64,000 bases of DNA from Flavivirga sp. 57AJ16 (GTDB lineage: Bacteria > Bacteroidota > Bacteroidia > Flavobacteriales > Flavobacteriaceae): NCBI RefSeq assembly GCF_028736925.1, contig NZ_JAQZAT010000023.1:1-64000 (forward strand), in the 5' to 3' direction. Below, piece after piece: positions 42,076-54,100 of this stretch. The notes below the pieces were generated by a model. The model saw nothing but the letters and a program-made list of their open reading frames with translations, did no database searches and was not told the DNA's origin. Every line of letters begins with the position of its first letter. Positions within the stretch are counted from its first letter, which is position 1. A program made the position numbers and the translations under genes.

Positions 42076-45024
42076 GTGAAAAAATATTTATTAAATATCG
42101 TTATATTCTTATGTTTTATGCAGCAATTCCATACTCAAGAAGATGGAGTTGTTTCGTTTACGCTACCTGTTAGGAATTCTTTGAAATTTAATAGATACAT
42201 TATAAATCCTACCTTTAGTTTTGTAAGAGAACAAAACAGATATATTAGTTTTAATAATAAAAGACAGTGGGTTCAGTTTGAAGATGCTCCACAAACATAT
42301 TTATTTGGTTATTCAGGAAGGTTTAGAGAAGACATAGGTGTTGGCGTGGGATTATTTCAACAAAATTATGGCGTATTGACCACCTTTGGAGGTATCTTAA
42401 ATTTTGCTTACAATGTTGTTTTAGACAGGTATAGCAATTTAACCTTTGGTATGAATCTGGGATTTTACAAAAGTGGTTTGAACGAAGGTAAAATAGTAAC
42501 AAATTTTCCAGATCCGTCATTAGATAATATACCTTCAAACTCTTTATTGACCGTAAATCCGGGAATAAATTATGGTATCGATTTTTTTGATTTTGGGTTG
42601 TCAATTAATAATGCTGTCTTATACAATCTAAAAACATCAAAAATGGTCGAGGATGATCCTGAGCAAAGTATTCAGGCACATGTTATGTATACAGGTTATG
42701 TTAATAGTCGTGGTTTTTTTGACGAAAGTAAGTTTTCTGGATTAATTAGATCAGAATTCAAAAAAGAAAAAACAGTGCTTTCTGGTATAGCTATGTTAAC
42801 TGTCCCTAAAGGTGTTTGGGCGCAAGTAGGATATAACACTTTATATGGATTATCTGGTGGATTGGGGCTCAATATAAGCACCCAAATCTCCATAGAGTAT
42901 AATTTTGAAAAAGCTATGGGAGACTTGGTGGATTTTGGAAACTCTCATGATATTACTTTAGCTTATAAATTTAAAAATAGATATAGATACAGATATAGTG
43001 GAGATGATGAAGAAAATTCAATCATTATTCCTGCTAAAAGAACAAGGCGTCCTATAGTTAGGAGAAAAGCGCCAGCTAAACCAAAAGTTTCTGCTGAAGA
43101 AAGGGCAGCAGCATCGGCTAGAGCTAAGGCCGAAGCAGAAGCTAGAGCTAAAGCCGCAGAAGAAAGAGCTAAAGAAAGAACAGCTGCCACCGAAGCAGCT
43201 AGGTTGAAAGCAGCAGCCGAGGCGAAAGCCAAAGCAGACGAAGCAGCTAGGTTGAAAGCAGAAGCCGAGGCGAAAGCCAAAGCAGACGAAGCAGCTAGGT
43301 TGAAAGCAGCAGCCGAGGCAAAAGCCAAAGCAGACGAAGCAGCTAGGTTGAAAGCAGCAGCCGAGGCAAAAGCCAAAGCGGACGAAGAAGTTAGGTTGAA
43401 AGCAGCAGCCGAGGCAAAAGCCAAAGCAGACGAAGCGGCTAGGTTGAAAGCAGCAGCCGAAGCGAAGGCCAAAGCAGACGAAGCGGCTAGGTTGAAAGCA
43501 GCAGCCGAGGCGAAGGCCAAAGCAGACGAAGCAGCTAGGTTGAAAGCAGCAGCCGAGGCGAAGGCCAAAGCAGACGAAGCAGCTAGGTTGAAAGCAGAAG
43601 CAGAGGCGAAGGCCAAAGCAGACGAAGCAGCTAGGTTGAAAGCAGAAGCAGAGGCGAAGGCCAAAGCAGACGAAGAAGCTAGGTTGAAAGTAGCAGCCGA
43701 GGCGAAGGCCAAAGCGGACGAAGCAGCTAGGTTGAAAGCAGCAGCCGAGGCGAAGGCCAAAGCAGACGAAGCAGCTAGGTTGAAAGCAGCAGCCGAGGCG
43801 AAGGCCAAAGCGGACGAAGCAGCTAGGTTGAAAGCAGAAGCCGAGGCGAAGGCCAAAGCAGACGAAGCAGCTAGGTTGAAAGCAGCAGCCGAGGCGAAGG
43901 CCAAAGCGGACGAAGCAGCTAGGTTGAAAGCAGAAGCCGAGGCGAAGGCCAAAGCGGACGAAGCAGCTAGGTTGAAAGCAGCAGCCGAGGCGAAGGCCAA
44001 AGCGGACGAAGCAGCTAGGTTGAAAGCAGCAGCCGAGGCGAAGGCCAAAGCGGACGAAGCGGCTAGGTTGAAAGCAGAAGCCGAGGCGAAGGCCAAAGCG
44101 GACGAAGCGGCTAGGTTGAAAGCAGAAGCCGAGGCGAAGGCCAAAGCAGACGAAGCAGCTAGGTTGAAAGCAGAAGCCGAGGCGAAAGCTAAAGCCGAAG
44201 AAGAAGAAAGAGCAAAATCACCAGTAGCGGATATTACCAAAACAATGAATAATTTGTTGACAAGGTTAGACGAAACCGTCGCTAGTAGAGATCAAGATCT
44301 TAAGGATTTAAAAGAAGAAAATGATTTAGGTGAAAAAGGTATTTTTAAAGCACCAAGACCTTTTAAAAGTATTACAGCAGAAAATGCTGCTTTAGAATCC
44401 TTGAAATCAGAGTTGGATGGTGTTATTAATACCCGAAATGAAAGAATTGAAGCACTGGAAAAACAATATGAAGGTTCGATTGATCCGACTGAATTGAAAA
44501 TGCTGGAAAGATTAAAATCAGAACAGATACAGGCTTTAAGATCAAGAGAAAATTTAATGTCTGCACTAGATAAAATTAATATAGCTACAGAAATAGAGAG
44601 AAAACGAAGAATTAAACGTGCAGCTTACGATAATGCAGATGACAGGTATTCAAAAGATGTGGCTACGTTAAATAGAATCAAGCAAAGTACACCTGTAAGT
44701 TCTGTGCCACTTAAAGAAGAAGATTTTGATTTTGGAGAAAAGCAGGGCGGTAACATAAAAATTGTAAAAGATGTTAAAAATACAGAAAGCGGTTATTATT
44801 TAGTGCTTGCTGTACATAGTGATGTTGATAAAAGAGATGAGTTTGTAAAGAAAGCAGTATCTGCTGGACGATCAGATATAAACTTCTTCTACGATGAAAA
44901 CACTAGTAAATATTTTATTTATTATCAAAAGTTTAATAGCGTAGAACAAGCAACAAAAGCTTTACAAGCTAAAGGTGACAAACCATATAATGGAAAAATG
45001 TCAATGGTTAAAATTGAAAATTAA
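42076..45024 (+). CDS. PorP/SprF-family protein fused to an Ala-rich stalk and a SPOR-like end
   Basis: The product is 982 residues from a GTG start 1 nt after the previous stop. Residues 1-320 are a signal peptide plus PorP/SprF beta-barrel (RYIINPTFSFVREQNRYISF, then QWVQFEDAPQTYLFGYSGRF). Residues about 376-711 are 21 copies of a 16-residue Ala/Lys/Glu repeat (RLKAAAEAKAKADEAA), TolA-like and surely helical, roughly 50 nm long. A charged helical segment follows. The last about 85 residues (GYYLVLAVHSDVDKRDEFVK, FFYDENTSKYFIYY) resemble SPOR or other peptidoglycan-associated domains. PorP/SprF proteins normally have about 300-330 residues. A barrel anchored through a stalk to the cell wall is the natural reading. 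Confidence 0.82.
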   Translation: MKKYLLNIVIFLCFMQQFHTQEDGVVSFTLPVRNSLKFNRYIINPTFSFVREQNRYISFNNKRQWVQFEDAPQTYLFGYSGRFREDIGVGVGLFQQNYGVLTTFGGILNFAYNVVLDRYSNLTFGMNLGFYKSGLNEGKIVTNFPDPSLDNIPSNSLLTVNPGINYGIDFFDFGLSINNAVLYNLKTSKMVEDDPEQSIQAHVMYTGYVNSRGFFDESKFSGLIRSEFKKEKTVLSGIAMLTVPKGVWAQVGYNTLYGLSGGLGLNISTQISIEYNFEKAMGDLVDFGNSHDITLAYKFKNRYRYRYSGDDEENSIIIPAKRTRRPIVRRKAPAKPKVSAEERAAASARAKAEAEARAKAAEERAKERTAATEAARLKAAAEAKAKADEAARLKAEAEAKAKADEAARLKAAAEAKAKADEAARLKAAAEAKAKADEEVRLKAAAEAKAKADEAARLKAAAEAKAKADEAARLKAAAEAKAKADEAARLKAAAEAKAKADEAARLKAEAEAKAKADEAARLKAEAEAKAKADEEARLKVAAEAKAKADEAARLKAAAEAKAKADEAARLKAAAEAKAKADEAARLKAEAEAKAKADEAARLKAAAEAKAKADEAARLKAEAEAKAKADEAARLKAAAEAKAKADEAARLKAAAEAKAKADEAARLKAEAEAKAKADEAARLKAEAEAKAKADEAARLKAEAEAKAKAEEEERAKSPVADITKTMNNLLTRLDETVASRDQDLKDLKEENDLGEKGIFKAPRPFKSITAENAALESLKSELDGVINTRNERIEALEKQYEGSIDPTELKMLERLKSEQIQALRSRENLMSALDKINIATEIERKRRIKRAAYDNADDRYSKDVATLNRIKQSTPVSSVPLKEEDFDFGEKQGGNIKIVKDVKNTESGYYLVLAVHSDVDKRDEFVKKAVSAGRSDINFFYDENTSKYFIYYQKFNSVEQATKALQAKGDKPYNGKMSMVKIEN
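43201..44208 (+). repeat. 48-bp coding tandem repeat, 21 units
   Basis: AGGTTGAAAGCAGCAGCCGA and its continuation recur every 48 bp from 43201; the last unit starts at 44161. Variation is limited to A/E (AAAEAK or AEAEAK), two odd units (EVRLK, EARLKV) and synonymous AAG/AAA or GCA/GCG changes. Near-identity points to recent expansion and probable copy-number variability. The long antisense open frame here is a by-product. Confidence 0.9.
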
Positions 45025-45127
45025 GAAAGAAAATAATTAAGAATATGTAACAAAATTAGCCTAGCTATACTTTATCTGATTGAGCCCCATACTAATGAGG
45101 ATAAAGAAGCATCAAATATAAACTATT

Positions 45128-48100
45128 ATGAAAAAACCTACTATTTTTAAAAAAGAACTAATTGTTCTACTGATATTTTTGTTCAGTTTACAATTATTCG
45201 CTCAAAATCAAGTGCCCTTCACACCCAGATTTAATCAAGATTTGAAGGGTGATATCGTTCTGATAGGTAATAATATTTTGGGACCAGATAACAATGATTT
45301 CAATAATAACTCAACATACAACCATACGGTTGATATGAGGTATATTGACATTGATTCAGATGCAACAACGTTTAGTTCGTCGAGTGCGGATTTGGCAATA
45401 CCTATTAATCCTAATATTCCCGCCGCAGCCAATGATTGTTATGAAATTGTACATGCAGGTCTCTATTGGAGTGCGGTTACAAGTGGTTCTGAATCTATTA
45501 ACAATGTAAAATTAAGGGGACCATCAGGTGGCTATAATGATATTGTGGCAGATGATGTTATTTTTGATGCAGGAAGCACGTCGGTAGATGGAGGTAATAG
45601 TTTTCCATACGCATGTTATGCGGATGTCACCAATATAATAAGAGCATTAGGAACCGACCAAGGAACCTATACCGTTGCAAATGTATCATCGGCTGAAGGA
45701 CAAACAGATACGTTTAGCCCCAGAAACGGTACAGGATATTCTGCAGGTTGGTCTTTATTTATAGTTTATCAAAATCCATCATACCCAGGTAAATCAATTA
45801 CTAGTTTTGATGGATTTAGTACCATTACCAGTGCCAATAATCCTACGGTGGATGTGGCTGTTTCTGGATTTAGAACAGTACCGGCACCAGCGCCAGTAAG
45901 AGCCAATTTTGCATTTGCAGCCTTAGAAGGCGATAAACCAATTACAGGAGATCGATTAAGAATAAATGGCACTAGTTTATCAGATTTGAACCGCGCTTCA
46001 GATAACTTTTTTAATAGTTCGGTCACTGGACCGGTTACTAGGCAACCTAATAGTAGTAATGCTCTAGGGTTTGATACAGGTATATTGGCTGTTCCCAATC
46101 CAAGTAATGGTGTTATTGACAATGATGATACAAGTGCAACAGTACGTTTGGAATCTACTGGAGATACTTATTTTCCCTATTTCTTCGCTTTTGCGGTTGA
46201 TATTATTGCACCTAATATGGTACTTACCAAGACCGTTGAGGATGCTTCGGGAAACAATATTGGAGGCGGATTGGTAGGTCTTGGAGAGGAATTAAATTAT
46301 ATTATAGGTTTTCAAAATACAGGAAATGACGACGCTACAGGACTTACGATTAGAGATATCCTTCCAAGAAATATTGAGTTTGATTACCCCGCAGATATGG
46401 GCTTATTGCCACCCGGGATTACTGTGCAAAGTTATAATCCAACAACCAGGGAACTTATTTTTGCCATAGACGATTCTGTAGTTGAGGAAAACGATCCTGT
46501 GCTGGAAATTCGTTTTAAAGTGACGGTGGTAAGAGAATGTAGTTTGTTGAATAATGCATGTGATAACATTGTAAGCAATCAGGCATTTTCAACATATAGA
46601 GGAACATTAAACCCTTTGTTTGTTATTTCAGACGACCCAAGTTATAGCACCAATACAGGGTGTTTAATTACACCGGGAGCTACTAACTTTTTGGCAGATA
46701 TTAATTGTACGTTTGAAGAAGACGTTATACTCTGTGGTGATAATGTCGTATTAACGGCAGGAGCCGACTACGACACATACTCATGGTCCACAAGTCCTTC
46801 TGGAACTCCGGTAATAGGAACCACACAATCTATAACAGTGACCACCCCTGGGACGTATTATGTTCGCAATACAGCAACAGCGCCTTGTCAATCCATCGAT
46901 CAGATATTTAATGTTATTACCTATGGAGCGGGTGTTACCAACCCTTTGATTCCATTTGCAGATCAGGTAGTTACATGTCCTAATGATGGAAAAGAGCTGC
47001 CTAATATTTTTATGTGTGGTGCGAATGATACCAGGTTTATTGATACAAATATTACGGATACATCCTCAATAATTTGGGAACGGTTGGATGACACAAGTTG
47101 TGCTGCAGTTCCCGATATTAGGTGTGCCAATGAAGAGGTTTCTTGTACATGGAACCAAGTTCAAACAGGACCGGATTATTTGATAGATACGGCAGGTCAA
47201 TATAGATTGACACTAAATTATACTGGTGGTTGTTTTAATCAATTTTATTTCAATGTTTATGAAAACGTTTTGGTACCTACGGCCACAACTAATGATATTA
47301 TTTGTACAACACCGGGAGAAATTATTGTAGGAGATGTTCCTAGTGGTTATGAATATAGTATTGATAATGTGAATTTCCAGCCAAGTAATATGTTCTCTAT
47401 TACGACTGCAGGCATTTATACTGTTTATATTAGACAAATTGGGGTGACACCTAATCCATGTATCTTTACCGTACCGAATATTCAAATAAGAGAAAGAAAT
47501 TTTACCGTTTCAACAGCTATTACACAACCTTATTGTAATGGCGGACAAGGAAGTGTATTAATCGCGGCCAATGATGTTCGTCCGCAGTATTATTACTCAA
47601 TTTACGACGGAGGCACATTAATAAATAGTGTAGGCCCCATAACCGCCAGTGATTATACGTTTGCGAACCTAAACCCTGGAACATATACCATAAATGTATC
47701 CACAGACGATGGTTGTGCTTACTCAGGAGATATAACGATAACAGAGCCACCATTATTAACGGCCACTGCGGCTTTAACAAGCCCATTGACCTGTACAGAT
47801 GGTGAGATTACTGTATATCCCGTAGGCGGAACAGCTCCTTATTTCTATTTTGTTAATAGTACGACCGTTTTTCAAACGCTACCACAAATTCCTGTAACTG
47901 CTGCAGGAACATACAATATTAGGGTGGTTGATTCTAATAACTGTTTTGTTGATACATCAATAACGGTAAATGCTATATTGCCACCGGATTTTAATATTAC
48001 CAAGACCGATATTTTATGTGCAGGCTCAGGTAATGTTGGAGAAATAAACGTTAATGTCACGAATGCTAACGGAAATAGTTTACGATATAGTATTGATAAT

Positions 48101-51100
48101 GGTGCTACATTCTTTAATTCGCCTAATTTTACAGGGCTAGCTGCTGGAAATTATGAAGTCGTTGTTGAATACACTACAGGACCGGATGTGTGTGTTACGG
48201 CACCTCAAACCATTAGCATTATAGAGCTTTCACCAATAACTGGAACAGCGACATTAACCACACCTTATACGTGTATTTCGGATGGAGTTATAACGGTTTC
48301 CGGAGTTTCAGGTGGGACCGCTCCCTATACATACAGTATTGATGGGGTTACTTTTCAAGCTGGTCTAACATTTTCAGGATTAACAGATGGTACTTATACA
48401 GTTACTATAAGAGATGACAATGGATGTACACTTGTAGCACCGCCTATTACTATAGATCCATTGAACCCACCAACAGATTTAACTTTTAGTCATACTGCTT
48501 TAACTTGTCCGTCAAATACATCTGACGTAACCATTACTGGAACTACAGGTGGTTCAGGAGCATTGGAATATCAAATAACAGCACCGGCAGGATCAGCTAC
48601 GGCATATCAGGCCTCAAATGTTTTTGCTGGATTAGCACCAGGAACTTATACCTTCCAGGTAAGGGATGCAGATAATTGTACTTATAGTGAATCTTATACT
48701 ATTGACCCACTACCAGCATTAAGCGTCTTAGATCAATTGATAAATGATGTTACTTGTGTAGGTGCTTCAGACGGTGCCGTTCGATTTACGGTTTCGGGAT
48801 CAACAGGTTTTACTTATACCATTAATGGAGGGGCTTCCACAGTAGGAACATCTCCTATTGATTTGACAGGCTTGGGAGCTGGAACGTACACAATTCTTGT
48901 AACGGACACTGCTACAAATTGTCAGGAAACAGCCTCTGTAACAGTAAATGAACCATCCGTATCATTAAGTGTTACGGCAACGGAGTCACCTATTACTTGT
49001 AACGTAGATGGCAGTGTCGTTATTAATGCCACAGGAGGTTGGGGCGGCAATACTTTTACGCTTACACAACCAGATACCACCGTTTTAGGGCCACAAGGAA
49101 GCAATACGTTTGCAAATTTAACGCAGGCGGGAACTTATACGGTAACAGTTACGGATGCAAATGGATGTACGGCGACCGACACCTTTGTTTTAAGTACGTC
49201 AACACCACCAACAGCTACTATAGGCGGAGACCTTTGTTATGATGGAGTAGATGCAGCAACACTGGTTGCCACTGCTTCTGGAGGACAAACGCCTTATGAA
49301 TACAATATTAATGGAGGCCCTTTTGGATCTAGTAACACTTTTACTAATCTAACTCCCGGAACCTATACTATTATAGTAAGAGATGCGTATGGATGTACAT
49401 TTACTTTACCGGCACAGACCATAGCTCCAGAATTAACAGTAAGTACGGTCTTGGCTAAAGATTTAGATTGTTCCGCAACGCCAGATGCTGTAATAACAGG
49501 TACCATTTCTGGAGGGACATCGCCATATACTTATGAATTGTCATTAAATGGAGGAGCATATGGTCCATTAGGATCTGTGGTAACACCATTTAATTATTTA
49601 ACCGCAATAGCGGGAGATTACCGATTTAGAATAACCGATGCACAGGGATGTCAGGCAGAATCTAATGTCGTTACAATTACTCCGATAACAAACCCGACGG
49701 CTACTGAAACTTCGGTGAATCCAACTTGTAATGGTGCTGCAGATGGTTCGGTGCAAATAACCCCCGCAGGAGGTGTAGGTCCTTATGAATATAGTTTTGA
49801 TGGAAGTGCCTTTACGGCCACATCCTTATATACAGGCTTAATTGCTGGTACCTATTCATATCAGGTAAGGGATAGTAAAGAATGTATTTTTAATGGTTCG
49901 ATAACATTAACAGAGCCATCAGCTTTAGCAGCAACAGCAGCGGTAACAACACCATTTAGCTGTAGCGTGACTAATGCAAGCCAACCTGGTACGATAACGG
50001 TTACGACTACTGCTGGAACTGGTACGGCCCCGTACCAATACAGTTTTAATGGATCTGGTTATAGTGCGACCAATACTTTCGATGTCACAGATAATGGTTC
50101 GGACCAAACGATTAATTATTCGGTAAGAGATGCCCAAGGTTGTGTGTTTAATGACGCTGTTGTTATAACGGCATTAAATCCGCCAACATCCGGTTCTATT
50201 ATTGGTAACCCTATAACATGTACAGCTACAACAAGTACTGTTACGGTAACCGAAGCGGCAGGAACAGGCGTAGCGCCTCTTACTTACGAAATAACGGCAC
50301 CAGCAGCTTCTGCGACTTCCAATGGCACAGGTGTTTTTGCAGGATTGGCACCAGACACCTATACGTTTAGGGTTACAGATGCCGATGGTTGTTATTATGA
50401 AGAGACTTATACGGTAGATCCTGTTATAAATATTGTAGTCACTGGAACATTAATAAATGATGTAAGCTGTAATGGAGGTCTAGATGGCGCCGTGGATTTT
50501 ACGGTTGGAAGTTTTGCAGGAACGTACAGCTATACCATTAATGGGGCGCCAGCAGTAACGGGACAATCGGCAACAACCATTAATTTAACTGGTTTGCCAG
50601 TTGGAGATCAGATCATTGTTGTAACAGACGAAACCACAGGATGTACAGATACGTTTACGGTAACAGTTACGGAACCGGCAAACCCATTAACATTTAGTAC
50701 CACATCAACTAGTGTGTTTTGTTCTAATGATGAATCACAAATTACGGTTACAGCAGCAGGAGGTACACCAGGTTATATGTATGCTGCCGTTATAACTGGC
50801 GATCCTGCTCCCGTAGCATATGGTCCAAGTAATGTTGTGACTGTGGATACAAATTCTGGTGCAGATTTGGATTGGGATGTATATGTAAGGGACATAAATG
50901 GTTGTATTACCATGAATACCGTATCGGTGGTTAGTGATGCGCTACCAACGGTAACGACGCCTGCAATACCATCAAACCAATGTATGGTAACCTCTGCCTT
51001 TACTTTTACAGTAACAGGAACAGGTGTCGCACCATTGGAATATAGTATAAATGGCGGGGCTTCTTATCAAGCCAGTTCAACATTTACAGTAAATGCACCG

Positions 51101-54100
51101 GGAACTTATACCGTAACCATTAGAGACGGAAACGGTTGTACGGCAACTAGTGCCACAACAACAGAGGTTTTTGCGCCACTTGCAGCAAGTGCCACTTTAA
51201 CGAAAGATTTAACATGTTCGGTGCCAACCGATGCATCCATGGATATAACGGTGTCTGGAGGTAATGCTCCTTTTGCTTATAGAGTCAACACAAATGGAGG
51301 CGGTTATTCAGGAGGCCCCATTGCGTTTGCAGGGACCACATTTACTTATCCGACAGCTACTGTAGGCACACATCAATTCGAAATTACGGATGCGAATGGT
51401 TGTACTGTAGAAACAAGTACTGTTACAACCAATGCTATTGTGCCAGTAACCGTTTCAGAAGCATCAGTAGACCCTACTTGTAATGGTTTTTCAGATGGAT
51501 CTATTACTTTAACAGCATTAACAGGAGAAGCCCCTTTTACTTATAGTATTGATGCAGGAACAACTTTTGTGTCATCGAATGTATTTGGAGGTTTGACTGC
51601 GGGTAATTACGATTATGTTGTAAGGGATAGTAAAGGTTGTGATGCCACAGGAACGATTATATTAAACGATCCAGCGCTGATAGATGTTACTATAACCTCG
51701 ACACCTATAGTGTGTAATATAAATACCCTTGGTAGTTTTACGGCAACAATTAACTCTGGTGGGGTAGCATCGTTTGTTTATACGCTTTATGATACCAGTT
51801 TTAATCAGTTGGCAACATCGGGACCAACAGCAGCAACATCCTATGATTTTCTAGGATTGACCTTTGGTGATTATTATATCACCGTAGTAGATGCCAACGG
51901 ATGTGAATATAATAGTGGCATTCAAAGAATAGAAACACCTCCAATTTTAACATTAGATGGTTTTGTAGACTCTAACACTTGTGCTACGGGTGTCGATTAT
52001 ACAGTGACAACTACAGGAGGGATAGCACCGTATGTATTTTCAATTTTTGGACAACCAGCAACGGCATCACCGCCTCAGGCTAGCCCGACTTATACCTTTA
52101 CAGGATTGCTTCATAATACCACTTACTTCTTACAAGTAGAGGATGTTAATAATTGTATTTCTATTTTAGAAATACTAACCCCTAATGCACCATCTACTAT
52201 CCAAATTACAGGTACAACAAGTACAGATGTTACATGTAATGGTGGCTCAAACGGGACATTGAATTTTACAGTTCAAAATTATGATCCAACCGTTACGGAT
52301 ATAGATTATATAATTTTGGATGCGCTTTCTTTGTTACCAGTTACGCCTGCTATCAATGGAACGCTAACTGGAGCGGCAGGAGGACCCGTTTCTGGAAACA
52401 TTACTACGCTACCGGCAGGAAGTTATGTGTTACAGGTTACAGAAGCATCAGGGACACAATGTCCTGCTAGTCATGCTTTTCAAATAACGCAACCAATTCA
52501 GCCTCTTAGTGCATCAGTTACCAGTAATATAAATGCTAATTGTAATACAGGAGCACAGCTTACCATTACAACAACAGGTGGAACAGGTCCGTATCAATAT
52601 GCGGCTGGAGCCCCAGGTTTTTCACCAACATTTCCAGCTGATTTTGACCCGAATAACGTCCTTAATCTAGACGATACCATAAGAACAAATTGGGATATTG
52701 TGGTTAGAGACGCAAATGGTTGTGAAGTCACACTTAATGAAACCATTGTAAGAGATCCAGACCCAACAATTAACCCAGTAGCTCAGCAATGTTTTACAGG
52801 GACTCCTTTCAATATTACTATAACGGGAACAACTTCTACAGCCTCGGCAACATACAGTATTGGAGGTGCATATCAAGCGAGTCCAAACTTTACAATTAAT
52901 GCCCCGGGAACGTATACGTTAAGTATCCAGGACGGTAACGGTTGTATCGCCTCAACATCGTATGTTGTAGAGCCTCAATTGTTATTGGATGCTAATATGA
53001 CACAGGACTTAACTTGTACGGTAGATGCTAGTATTACGTTAACACCAACGGGTGGTACGGGAACTTACACAACTTTTGAAGTTAGTGTCAATGGAGGTCC
53101 ATATAATGCGATAGGATCGACTTATACTACAGCTGCTTATGGAACCTATCGATTTAGAGTGATAGATTCGCAACTATGTGATGCAGAATCCAACACCATT
53201 ACAGTCACACCAAGAACAACACCAACACTTACAGAGACACATACCGATGTAAGCTGTATTGGCGGTTCAGATGGTAGTATCGTAGTAACGGCATCCAATG
53301 GCATACCACCATATCAGTATAGTATTGACAATGGTGCAACATTCCAGGCGTCAAATGTATTTAACGGATTAAATGCAGCTGGTAGTCCATATAATGTGGT
53401 GGTAAGAGATGCTAAAAACTGTGATTCTGGAGCGACTGTAGTAAATATTACGGAGCCTATAGATGTTACTGGATTTGCAACATTAACAGACGGATTAACC
53501 TGTGGTGCTGGAAATGCCACGCAATCAGCTATTGTAACCATTACGCCTTCTGGAGGAACGGCACCTTATACTTATAGTTTTGATGGTGGTACAAATTACA
53601 CCTCAAACAATACATTTACTACAAACGTAGCTGGTCCAGTATCTGCTATTATTAGGGATAGTAACGGATGTCTTAGTGCTCCGATTGTACAGAATGTACC
53701 AGCATTGGATCCACCAACAGATCTGGACTTTGTTTCTACACCAGTAACGTGTTTGGCATTGACCAGTGATGTTACCTTAACAGCAACAGACGGTGTAGGT
53801 CCATTGGCTTATGCTATTTTATCACCAGCGAGTGCAACTGGTAATGTAACAGGAGCTTCTTCTGGATTATTTACAGGATTAGCACCAGATACCTATTTAT
53901 TTGAAGTGACCGACGCTAATGGTTGTACATACCAAGAGTCGTATACCGTAGATCCGGTAACCAATATTACGGTTTCAGGAGTGTTGGTTAATGACGTAAG
54001 CTGTAATGGCGGTTCGGATGGTGCCGTAGACTTTACGGTCGGAAGTTTTGCAGGAACATATAGCTACACAATCAATGGCGCACCAGCAGTAACAGGACAA

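Noticed and set aside
42963-44240. 425-codon antisense open frame (Ala/Ser/Phe-rich) over the 48-bp repeat
   Set aside because: It is the mirror of an Ala/Lys/Glu repeat with strong codon bias; it has no plausible start context, and the composition follows entirely from the sense repeat.
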